49,083 nucleotides of DNA from Chloroflexi bacterium CFX6 (lineage in GTDB: Bacteria; Chloroflexota; Anaerolineae; Anaerolineales; Villigracilaceae). Shown piece by piece: positions 16,173 through 23,094 of the stretch. Position 1 is the first letter of the stretch. Each line of letters begins with the position of its first letter. The notes under the pieces were generated by a model. The model had not been told where the DNA came from, did not search any database, and worked only from the letters and a program-made list of their open reading frames with translations. The position numbers and the translations under genes are program-made. Location: assembly GCA_030263595.1 (NCBI GenBank), contig SZPG01000038.1:1-49083 (forward strand), given 5' to 3'.

Positions 16173-18796
16173 ACAACCCCGCTAAGGATTTTCAAAATCT
16201 CCAGCGTTTCCTGTTTGCCGCCATATCCATTTTCGCCGCCCGGTCCCACGCACGAGGGACAGCCGTCCTCGCACGCGCATTCACCGACCAGTTCGTACGC
16301 GCGCGCGATCAACTCGTCGTGCATCTCGAAGAGTTTTTCGCTGAAGCCGATTCCCGCAGGGACGGAATCGTACAGGACGACGGTCGGTCCGCCGAAGGTT
16401 TGGTTCTCGACCGGTTCGATGTGCGTGCCAAGATCGGATGGGTCGCACATGAGGAATAGCGGCGCGAGGTTGCCCAGCACGTACGCCAACCCTGCCAGCC
16501 CGCTTCTCATGCGGACGTTCTCCTCCACTTTTTTGTGGCAGGAGGGGCAGAGCGTGGTCAGGTTTTCGAGGCGATTTGCTTGTTGGAGCGCCTGCTGGAG
16601 CGCGAAGTCTCCTGACTTCGCTGCCAAGTCTGGAGACTTGGCACTCCGTACAAACGCGCGGAAGGGAATTTTGTGATGCACGTCATGTTGGCGCGTGGAT
16701 TCGGGCGTTCCGCACACCTGGCATTTGTACCCATCCCGCGCGCGGACGCGGTCGCGGATCTTGTTCCAGTCGGGTCCGTAGTCGTTCGGGTCGTTGGACC
16801 AGGCTCCGGCGGCGCGCAGACGCGTCACCGTCTCTTCGGAGAGAGTCAGCCAGTATCCGGTCGTCTGCAATTCGGAGGGAGGCATATCCAACGGTTCCTG
16901 TCCGAGGGTTTCGTGCGTGTACCAGCGGCGTTTGAGGAAGGCGGTGACCTGTGTGGTGACTTGCAATTCGCCCCAGGCTTTGTCCGCGCTTCGACTGCGT
17001 TCGCTATCGCTCACTCCGCCCCCCTGCGGGGACGATGTCAGCGCGATGGCAGTTTGGCGTAATGGTTCGGTGTAGTAATCGCTGACGGTGGGTTTGAGGC
17101 GCGCGATGTGATCCTCGAGATTCAACTCCTCCACAAAATATTGCTGGGCTTCGTGCAGGTAGATCGCGCCGGGATGAGTCAGCCAGGCGGCGCTTTCGCC
17201 GTCCACAATCCCCACGGTCCACGGCTTATCGTCCTCGGTCATTGCCTGTAACACGACGCTTTGCGGCGAGGCAGAACGCAGCGAAATGTTCGCGGCGGGA
17301 TATTGGTCCGCCATCCAGTAGTATTTTTCGTTCGAGAGATGGGCTTCGCCAGTGGAAAGTAGAAAGTGGAGGTATTCTTCGATGGTTTGTGCGGGCAACG
17401 AACCGAAGCCTTCGTTTTTTTGGAACGGCAATTCGAACATGGCGCAGCGCAGATGTTCGAGAAGGATCAAAAGATGATCGGGATTGATGAGCGCCCGCTC
17501 GGGGGAACGCTCGAAGAAGTATTCGGGATGATGCGCGAGGAACTGGTCAATGGGATTGGCGGAGGCGACCAATACGCTGACAGCGGATTCGAGCCCGCGT
17601 CCCGCGCGACCCGCCTGCTGTCTCGCTGAAGCGACGGTGCCCGGGTAGCCGACGAGGATCGCGGCGCCCAGCCCGCCGATGTCCATGCCCAGTTCGAGGG
17701 CGTTCGTGGCGACGACGGTTTTGACCGTTCCGTTTCTTAAACCCCTTTCTATTTCTCTCCGTTGTAAAGGCAAATAGCCCGAGCGGTAGCCGCGGATCGA
17801 GGATTGGGGGATTGGAGTATTGGACGCTGCGCGGGAAGGCTGGTTTTGTTGAAGGTAGGTCAGGATGATTTCGACGCTTCTTCGCGAGCGCGCAAAGACA
17901 ACGGTTTGAACGTTTTGATTCAGCAAATCCTGCGCGAACCTGACGCCTTCGAGCAGGGACGATTTCCGCAAGCCGAGGGATTTGTCCGTCAGCGGCGGAT
18001 TGTAGATGAGGAAGTGACGCGGTCCGCGCGCCGAGCCGTCGTGATCAATGAGGCGAACGGGTTCTTCGATGAGTTTTTCCGCGAGTTCCTTTGGGTTGCC
18101 GATGGTGGCGGAAGCCAGGATGAATTGCGGCGCGCTTCCATAAAAGTTTGCCACGCGTTTGAGCCTGCGGATGACGTTCGCCACGTGCGAACCGAAGACG
18201 CCGCGATAGGTGTGCGCCTCGTCAATGACGACGAATTCGAGATTGCTGAAGAATTCCAGCCAGTTGGTGTGATGCGGGAGGATGCCCGTGTGGAGCATGT
18301 CGGGATTGGTCAACACGATACGCGCGTTTTTGCGGATCTGGGCGCGGTCTTTTTGAGGGGTGTCGCCATCGTAAATGGAAGTGATCAGTGACCAGTGACC
18401 AGTGATCAGTGATTGGAGAACTGATAACTGATTACTGATCACTGATAACTGATCCTGCGCGAGGGCTTTGGTGGGGAAGAGGTAGAGCGCGCGGGAATTT
18501 GGATTCACAATGAGTTCCGAGATGACCGGCAGGTTGTAAGCGAGGGTCTTGCCCGAGGCGGTGCCGGTGGAGAGGACGAGGTGTTCGCCGGCGCGGGCGT
18601 GGGTCCACGCTTCGAGTTGGTGGGAGTAGAGGGAATGGATGCCGGCGGCGATCAAGGCTTGGGAAAGCGGAGCAGGCAGATCGGACGGGAAGGGATGCGT
18701 CTGCGCGGGGCGCGGAGGAAGCGTCCGCCAGGCAACGAGATTGGGGGCAGTGTCCGGGTCCCGTTTCCAGAAATCCAGAAGGGAGGCTAGAGGCAT
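16169..18796 (-). CDS. MrfA-like DEAD/DEAH helicase with HNH insertion and DUF1998
   Basis: An ATP-dependent helicase related to MrfA/YprA, a mitomycin-damage repair helicase. The 875 residues have the P-loop STGTASGKT (76-84), DEAH in VVIDEAHTYRG, SATIGNP, and helicase-C motifs (ATNALELGMDIGGL, QQAGRAGRG). The DUF1998 zinc region lies near the end (CACEDGCPSCVGPGGENG). Between about residues 670 and 770 an HNH nuclease module is present (CQVCG ... HHKIPF ... CPSCHKKVEENV), which ordinary MrfA lacks. The gene also carries several in-frame repeats: a 7-mer array between helicase motifs Ia and Ib, an octamer, a GC-rich stretch and two hairpins inside the HNH module. It is coupled to the downstream lipoprotein. 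Confidence 0.88.
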   Translation of the reverse strand: MPLASLLDFWKRDPDTAPNLVAWRTLPPRPAQTHPFPSDLPAPLSQALIAAGIHSLYSHQLEAWTHARAGEHLVLSTGTASGKTLAYNLPVISELIVNPNSRALYLFPTKALAQDQLSVISNQLSVLQSLITGHWSLITSIYDGDTPQKDRAQIRKNARIVLTNPDMLHTGILPHHTNWLEFFSNLEFVVIDEAHTYRGVFGSHVANVIRRLKRVANFYGSAPQFILASATIGNPKELAEKLIEEPVRLIDHDGSARGPRHFLIYNPPLTDKSLGLRKSSLLEGVRFAQDLLNQNVQTVVFARSRRSVEIILTYLQQNQPSRAASNTPIPQSSIRGYRSGYLPLQRREIERGLRNGTVKTVVATNALELGMDIGGLGAAILVGYPGTVASARQQAGRAGRGLESAVSVLVASANPIDQFLAHHPEYFFERSPERALINPDHLLILLEHLRCAMFELPFQKNEGFGSLPAQTIEEYLHFLLSTGEAHLSNEKYYWMADQYPAANISLRSASPQSVVLQAMTEDDKPWTVGIVDGESAAWLTHPGAIYLHEAQQYFVEELNLEDHIARLKPTVSDYYTEPLRQTAIALTSSPQGGGVSDSERSRSADKAWGELQVTTQVTAFLKRRWYTHETLGQEPLDMPPSELQTTGYWLTLSEETVTRLRAAGAWSNDPNDYGPDWNKIRDRVRARDGYKCQVCGTPESTRQHDVHHKIPFRAFVRSAKSPDLAAKSGDFALQQALQQANRLENLTTLCPSCHKKVEENVRMRSGLAGLAYVLGNLAPLFLMCDPSDLGTHIEPVENQTFGGPTVVLYDSVPAGIGFSEKLFEMHDELIARAYELVGECACEDGCPSCVGPGGENGYGGKQETLEILKILSGVV
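16602..16642. repeat. Two tandem hairpins inside the helicase HNH module
   Basis: GCGAAGTC-TCCT-GACTTCGC (16602-16621) and GCCAAGTC-TGGA-GACTTGGC (16623-16642) are perfect 8-bp stems separated by one base. They are translated in frame as an AKSPDLAAKSGDFA-like stretch within the HNH domain, between HHKIPFRAFVR and the CPSCHKK pair. Confidence 0.8.
16981..17038. repeat. GC-rich in-frame insertion in the helicase
   Basis: A stretch translated as SSPQGGGVSDSERSRSADKA splits otherwise conserved helicase sequence (before WGELQVTTQVTAFLKRRWYT). Its Ser/Arg/Gly-rich content and the motif CGCTTCGACTGCGTTCGC suggest another dispersed repeat, but no second copy was found in this window. Confidence 0.4.
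17801..17824. repeat. Octamer repeat inside the helicase
   Basis: Three 8-mers GGATTGGG/GGATTGGA/GTATTGGA in tandem, translated in frame as NTPIPQSS. A similar octamer (CCAATCCT-type) occurs outside genes at 36156-36173. Confidence 0.55.
18380..18454. repeat. Inverted 7-mer array inside the helicase
   Basis: Five 7-mers of AGTGATC/AGTGACC type (18380-18414) face five of the same family in the opposite orientation (18421-18454), around the spacer GGAGAA. The array is in frame and encodes about 25 residues (QDQLSVISNQLSV..., HWSLITS). It could fold into a long imperfect hairpin. The same family is in hypF and mutL. Confidence 0.85.
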
Positions 18797-18830
18797 TTTT
18801 TACACCACGATGGAGTTTTCCGGGTGGGAA

Positions 18831-19847
18831 TCATTTTCTGTCGCGGTTGAGGATGCGGAGCGCGATGGCGCCGACTCCGAGAGGCAGCCAGAAGGTGATG
18901 CCGCGGTAGGCGAGGGTGATGATGATCGCCTGGCTCCAGGGAACGCGCAGGGACGAAAGGGCGAGGGGCATGACGCCCTCGACGATGCCGATGCCGGACG
19001 GCGTGGGGGAGACGATGAGGAAGAGATAGGCGATGGCAAAACCGCCGATGATCGTGCCGGCGCTGAATGGAACGCGGAAGGAAAGAAAAGCCGCAGTCAG
19101 GACGCACATCATCAACGTCTTGTTTGCGAACGCGAACAACAACGGCTTGATGAGACTGCGCGGGCGTTCGGGAAGGGATTTGAGGTCCGCCGCCAGTTCG
19201 TGGGCGAATTCGTGCGCCCTCGTCTCGCTGAGATACTCGCGATGCCCGTCATGCTCGCGATGGATGAAGGGCTTGACGAGGCGGTTGACGAGACGCGCCA
19301 TCCACGCCAGGACGTTGCCGAGCGAGACCGCGGAACGCGAACCGAGATAAAGCAGAAAACCCAGCACGAGGGCAATGGCAAATATGACCGCGGAGGCTGC
19401 GACCTCCGTCGGGTCGAGGTTGTCGCGCCGGAAAAGCACGATCAATCCGAGCGCGAGGACGAACAGAAAAGCCACGTAATCGAGCAGCAGGTATAACATG
19501 CCGGCGATGGTCGCCTTGCCGGGCGATTGCCCGTTGCGGTTCGCGTCGCTGATGAAGACCGCCATCCCACCCATGCCCGCGCTGGGAGCCACGATGTTGA
19601 CGAAGTTCGCGGCGACTGCCATGAGCGAAAGTTTGAAAACCGTTCCATCCATGCCGAGCACGCGATACAGCGAAAGATAGGTCGAGCCTGCCACGAGAAA
19701 CCACGCGCCCTGGAAGAGGACGCCAAGCAGGACGAACCAGAGGTTTCCTTTTTGGAGGGTTTCCAGGATGATCTCGATTTCCCCGAAACTGAGATAGACG
19801 AACGCGGCGCCGAGGAAAAGGACGAGGATGAACAGGAATTTCCGCAT
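18831..19847 (-). CDS. UPF0104/LPG-synthase-TM flippase-like protein
   Basis: This 338-residue polytopic protein has about eight membrane helices and the lysylphosphatidylglycerol synthase transmembrane fold (FVNIVAPSAGMGGMAVFI, and SPTPSGIGIVEGVMP near the end). The soluble transferase domain of MprF is absent, so it is the flippase-like half only. Such proteins are thought to move lipids or lipid-linked intermediates across the membrane. Leaderless expression is likely: TATAAT lies 8 bases before the ATG. It lies downstream of the Zn peptidase gene across a hairpin. Confidence 0.88.
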   Translation of the reverse strand: MRKFLFILVLFLGAAFVYLSFGEIEIILETLQKGNLWFVLLGVLFQGAWFLVAGSTYLSLYRVLGMDGTVFKLSLMAVAANFVNIVAPSAGMGGMAVFISDANRNGQSPGKATIAGMLYLLLDYVAFLFVLALGLIVLFRRDNLDPTEVAASAVIFAIALVLGFLLYLGSRSAVSLGNVLAWMARLVNRLVKPFIHREHDGHREYLSETRAHEFAHELAADLKSLPERPRSLIKPLLFAFANKTLMMCVLTAAFLSFRVPFSAGTIIGGFAIAYLFLIVSPTPSGIGIVEGVMPLALSSLRVPWSQAIIITLAYRGITFWLPLGVGAIALRILNRDRK

Positions 19848-19855
19848 TTGAAGGG

Positions 19856-19861
19856 ATTATA
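19856..19861 (-). promoter_or_regulatory. TATAAT box 8 bases before the flippase-like gene
   Basis: Plus-strand ATTATA gives a perfect minus-strand -10 hexamer. Transcription would start at about the ATG of the 18831-19847 gene. Confidence 0.5.
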
Positions 19862-19865
19862 CACA

Positions 19866-19892
19866 AACACCCGCGCATCTCTCGCGGGTGTT
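19866..19892. terminator. Hairpin between Zn peptidase and flippase-like genes
   Basis: AACACCCGCG (19866-19875) and CGCGGGTGTT (19883-19892) form a perfect 10-bp stem with a 7-base loop. On the minus strand it is followed by TTTGTG, a poor T run, so termination after the Zn peptidase gene is probable but not certain. Confidence 0.5.
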
Positions 19893-19976
19893 ACCTCGAT
19901 TGACGGTCGAGTAAGGCGTTGCGGGTTTCGATACGCAACGAACGCTACTCAACCATCGCAACGCCTGTGTCGAGAC

Positions 19977-20687
19977 CTAATCCCTGCGCCTGCCCAATCC
20001 GCCGACGAGGAGGATGTAATAGAGAAGTTGGAGAACTGCGGTGACGAGCGCGGCGACGTAGGTCAGCGCGGCGGCGTTCAATACCTGGTTGACGCCGCGC
20101 ATCTCCTCTTCGGTGTGGATGATGCCGGTTTGCGCGAGCAGCCGTTTGGCGCGCGCCGAGGCGTTGAATTCCACCGGCAGGGTGGCAAGCGCGAAGAGCG
20201 CGCCGCCCGCGAAGAACAGCACTCCAAGCCAGGCGAGCCCGATCCCAATATCGGTGGAGCGGAGGAGCAAACCGACCATGATGAGAATCCATCCCAAATT
20301 CGAGCCGATGTTGACCGCCGGAACGAGCGCGGCGCGGAAGCGGAGCGGCAGGTACTCCTCCGAATCCTGCATGGCGTGACCGAGTTCGTGCGCGGCGATC
20401 GCCACCGAAGCCACCGAGGGGCTGTTCGCCACGCCGCTGGATAGATAGAGCGTCTTGTCGCGCGGGTCGTAGTGGTCGGTGAGTTCGCCGCGCGTTCCCT
20501 TCACCTCCACGCCATACAGGCTGCCGGTCGAGAGCAGTCGCTGCGCTGCCTGATAACCGGTCAATCTGCTCGAGGCGCGCACACGGCTCCACTTGTTGTA
20601 GGCGTGCCGCACGTACCACGAGGTAAGCCCCATCAGGATGAACGCGGGGATCATGAAGATGAGGTAGACCGGGTCGAAGAAAAACAT
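19977..20687 (-). CDS. Membrane zinc metallopeptidase (YugP type)
   Basis: A 236-residue membrane protein with one N-terminal helix, a cytoplasmic or peripheral protease part, and three to four C-terminal helices. The zinc motif HELGH (H100, E101, H104) lies in AIAAHELGHAMQDSE, preceded by the DHYDPRDKTLYLS block typical of YugP-like peptidases. Substrates are unknown for the family. AAGGAG is five bases before the ATG. A hairpin repeat array lies just upstream at 20728-20808. Confidence 0.93.
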   Translation of the reverse strand: MFFFDPVYLIFMIPAFILMGLTSWYVRHAYNKWSRVRASSRLTGYQAAQRLLSTGSLYGVEVKGTRGELTDHYDPRDKTLYLSSGVANSPSVASVAIAAHELGHAMQDSEEYLPLRFRAALVPAVNIGSNLGWILIMVGLLLRSTDIGIGLAWLGVLFFAGGALFALATLPVEFNASARAKRLLAQTGIIHTEEEMRGVNQVLNAAALTYVAALVTAVLQLLYYILLVGGLGRRRD

Positions 20688-20727
20688 GGTGACTCCTTTC
20701 GGTTGCGAAATGAATCGGTTGCAAGAT

Positions 20728-20808
20728 GGATTTCGCGTTACGGATGTTGCGAAATGAATTTCGCGTTACGGATGTGGCGAAATGAATTTCGCGTTACGGT
20801 TACGGGAC
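20728..20808. repeat. 28-bp tandem repeats with hairpin core
   Basis: Two full copies and one partial copy of a 28-bp unit containing GCGAAATGAATTTCGC and ending in GTTACGGATGT. Each full unit is a perfect 7-bp stem with a 2-base loop. The last copy runs into the stop codon of the S41 protease gene (20800-20802). The array lies between that gene and the Zn peptidase and may stabilise the 3' end of the protease mRNA. Confidence 0.8.
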
Positions 20809-22071
20809 CAATCCAAGCAATATTTCCACGGCTTTGTCCAGTTGCGGGTCGCGGTCGTTGGCGGCGTCCTCCTCGGTCAATTCCACGAGGTGATCGGGGG
20901 TGAGACCGACGCCTTCGATGGCGCGCCCGTCGGGCGTCAGCCATTTGGCGATGGTCACGCGCGCCGCGCCCTGGTCGTTCGAGAGCGGAGCCAGCGTCTG
21001 TACGGAGCCTTTTCCGTAGGATTGCGTGCCGACCAGTTCGGCGCGTCCGTGATCCTGCAAGGCGCCTGCCACGATTTCGGAAGCGGACGCCGAGCCATCA
21101 TTGATAAGAATGACGAGAGGCAGGTCGGTTGCCCTTCCATTGCCGAGCGCACTGTACGTGTCGCGCGAACCGTCGCCGTATTGTTCGATCAACACCACGC
21201 CCTCGTCGAGAAACTCGGACGCGACCTCCACGGAGGTGATCAAATAGCCGCCGGGGTTATAGCGCAAGTCAATGACGATGCCCTTCGGGTTTTGCGCCAG
21301 GAGTTCGTCCAGTTTCACGCGCAGTTCGTCCGTGGTGTTATCGCCGAAGGTGTTGATGTCAATGTATGCGACGCCGCCATCGAGCATTTCACCGGTGACG
21401 CTGGGGACGGTGATCTTTGCGCGCACGATGGTGAACTCCAGCGGTTCAGCCTCACCCTCGCGTGCGATCGTTAAAGTGACCTCTGTCCCCGCCGGACCCA
21501 ATACCCTTTGCCGTGCCTGTTCGGGGGTGTAGCCGGTCATGTCCTCGCCGTCAATGGCGATGATCATGTCGCCGGGATGCAGCCCCGCAGCCTCGGCAGG
21601 CGATCCCTCGATGGGACTGACAATGGTCAGGTAGTCTCCTCGCGTATCCACGAAGGCGCCGATGCCCTCGTATGCGCCCGAAAGGGAGGACGATTCGTTC
21701 TCATAGACCTGGGGGTCCATGTAATAGGTATAATCGTCGCCGACCGCCTCCATCATGCCGCGAATGGCGCCCTGCATGAGGAGGGTATCGTCCACGGGCT
21801 GGTTCACATATTGTTCGTGGACGATGCCCCACGCCTCCCAGAAGGGGACGAAGAGCGTTTGCAATTCGCCGGGAGTCGTGGCGGTTTGCGCCGGAGCGGG
21901 CGGGGCGGCGGTGGGGGGAAGGACCACGTTGGAGATGGGACCCTCGCCGAAGCCCGGAAAGACGCCGGTCTGCGCGAGCGCGTGCCTGGTTACGAAGCCG
22001 CCCGCGAACGAACCCGTCAACAGGACGAGCGCCGCGAAGATGCCAAGAATGTATTTCGTTGTTTTATCCAC
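20800..22071 (-). CDS. S41 carboxyl-terminal processing protease (CtpA type)
   Basis: An exported serine protease of the tail-specific family that trims or degrades envelope proteins. The GTG start is chosen because GGAGG sits five bases upstream and the product then begins VDKTTKYILG with a single membrane anchor. The order is anchor, Pro/Ala-rich linker, N-terminal helical region, PDZ domain (YLTIVSPIEGSPAEAAGLHPGD) and S41 core. Catalytic Ser lies in DGSASASEIVAGAL and Lys in YGKGSVQT. Length is 423 residues. An upstream in-frame ATG exists but lacks a ribosome site. Confidence 0.94.
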   Translation of the reverse strand: MDKTTKYILGIFAALVLLTGSFAGGFVTRHALAQTGVFPGFGEGPISNVVLPPTAAPPAPAQTATTPGELQTLFVPFWEAWGIVHEQYVNQPVDDTLLMQGAIRGMMEAVGDDYTYYMDPQVYENESSSLSGAYEGIGAFVDTRGDYLTIVSPIEGSPAEAAGLHPGDMIIAIDGEDMTGYTPEQARQRVLGPAGTEVTLTIAREGEAEPLEFTIVRAKITVPSVTGEMLDGGVAYIDINTFGDNTTDELRVKLDELLAQNPKGIVIDLRYNPGGYLITSVEVASEFLDEGVVLIEQYGDGSRDTYSALGNGRATDLPLVILINDGSASASEIVAGALQDHGRAELVGTQSYGKGSVQTLAPLSNDQGAARVTIAKWLTPDGRAIEGVGLTPDHLVELTEEDAANDRDPQLDKAVEILLGLVP

Positions 22072-22188
22072 AAAAGCCTCCGATAAGCGACGGTCACATT
22101 CCAATGCGAGCGTCAGTACACGATACTATGACGTGATTAGAAGACGATGAATTTCCTCGTATGAAGAGTGTTAGAGACGCCGCGTCCG

Positions 22189-22419
22189 TCACTCTTTCCT
22201 CTTTTTTTCCTCGAGTTCCTCCACCCGTTTCCGCAACTCGTCCATGGATTTGTCCGACGGGCTGCTCCCCGGTTTGCGAAACGAATTTTTCAACGCGGAC
22301 ATCCAGCCCGATTCGCCGCCTCTTGCCATGCCGCGCACGAAGGCAAAGACGACCGCGTTCGAGATCACGACGAGGAGAAGTATCGCCGCGATGGCGAGAA
22401 GCGCGCGGTCTGATTCCAT
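22189..22419 (-). CDS. Small single-pass membrane protein with coiled coil
   Basis: No family recognised. The 76 residues form one N-terminal membrane helix (ALLAIAAILLLVVISNAVVFAFVRG), a Gly/Ser-rich stretch, a basic segment (KNSFRKPGSS) and a charged C-terminal coiled coil (MDELRKRVEELEEKKRKE). It begins 22 bases after the HAD gene stop on the same strand, so co-transcription is likely. The layout fits a small membrane-linked adaptor. Confidence 0.65.
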   Translation of the reverse strand: MESDRALLAIAAILLLVVISNAVVFAFVRGMARGGESGWMSALKNSFRKPGSSPSDKSMDELRKRVEELEEKKRKE

Positions 22420-22441
22420 AGATCGTTCGTCCTGCGCCGCG

Positions 22442-23074
22442 TTAATCGCCCAGCAGTATCGGCAGGTCGTTCCAATTCTTGAACGCGCCGCTGGCGTCCG
22501 CCGTGGGTTCGTCGGTTCCGTATAAGATGCTCGCCATGCCCGCGTCCAACGCGGCGCGGGTGGTGCGCGAAAGGTCGTCTATCATCACGCATTTGCGCGG
22601 GTCGGGTTCGTCGGCGAGTTCCTGCGCGATGGCGAAGGATTCGGGCATGGGCTTGCAATAGGGGGAGAGTTCGTTGATGTCAACGATGAATTCGAAGAGG
22701 TCGTCCAGTTCGAGCGCGGCGAGGACGCGTCGGGCGTGGTGAACGTCTGCGTTTGTAAAGATCAGGTTTCGGGTCGGCAGTGAAGCGATGACCCGGCGTT
22801 GGATCGGGTCCGGGGTCAGGTAATCCCCGAGCGGAACGTCATGCACGAAGGCGAGAAAATCCTGCGCGTCCACGTTGTGACGCGCCTGCAGACCGCGCAG
22901 GGTGGTGCCGTACATCTTGAAATATTGTTCGCGTAATACGGGGATGTCCTCTTCGGGAATGCCCACGCGGTCGCGCATGTAGAGGTTCATGCGTTCCTTG
23001 AGCGCGTTCCACAGCCCGGTCGAGGAGGGATAGAGCGTGTCGTCGAGGTCGAAGAAGATGGTTGTAAATCGCAT
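22442..23074 (-). CDS. HAD phosphatase, pyrimidine 5'-nucleotidase type
   Basis: A cytoplasmic HAD-superfamily hydrolase. Motif I is FFDLDDTLYP, motif II is LIFTNAD, the Lys is in YCKPMPESF, and motif III is CVMIDDLSRTT. This order and the DLDDTLYP variant match the SDT1/PHM8-like pyrimidine 5'-nucleotidase group, which dephosphorylates UMP/CMP. Substrate is inferred from family only. Length is 210 residues. The gene shares a 20-bp divergent promoter with mutL and is probably leaderless. Confidence 0.9.
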   Translation of the reverse strand: MRFTTIFFDLDDTLYPSSTGLWNALKERMNLYMRDRVGIPEEDIPVLREQYFKMYGTTLRGLQARHNVDAQDFLAFVHDVPLGDYLTPDPIQRRVIASLPTRNLIFTNADVHHARRVLAALELDDLFEFIVDINELSPYCKPMPESFAIAQELADEPDPRKCVMIDDLSRTTRAALDAGMASILYGTDEPTADASGAFKNWNDLPILLGD

Positions 23075-23080
23075 TGGGCG

Positions 23081-23088
23081 ATTATAAT
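23081..23088. promoter_or_regulatory. Symmetric divergent leaderless promoter, HAD gene / mutL
   Basis: The palindromic octamer ATTATAAT supplies a TATAAT box on both strands. Exactly 6 bases separate it from the HAD ATG (23074) on one side and from the mutL ATG (23095) on the other. The two -10 boxes overlap by four bases, and each -35 would fall inside the other gene's first codons. RNA polymerase could occupy only one direction at a time. There is no room for a ribosome site, so both mRNAs should be leaderless. Confidence 0.65.
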
Positions 23089-23094
23089 CTCTAC

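Noticed and set aside
18380-18454. CRISPR-like spacing in the 7-mer arrays
   Set aside because: Units are 7 bases with no unique spacers, lie inside coding sequence and have no cas genes nearby.
16169-18796. DISARM- or other defence-type helicase
   Set aside because: It has a DUF1998 part, as defence helicase partners do. However, no methylase, phospholipase-type partner or second helicase gene belongs with it; the MrfA-like repair helicase is the simpler reading.
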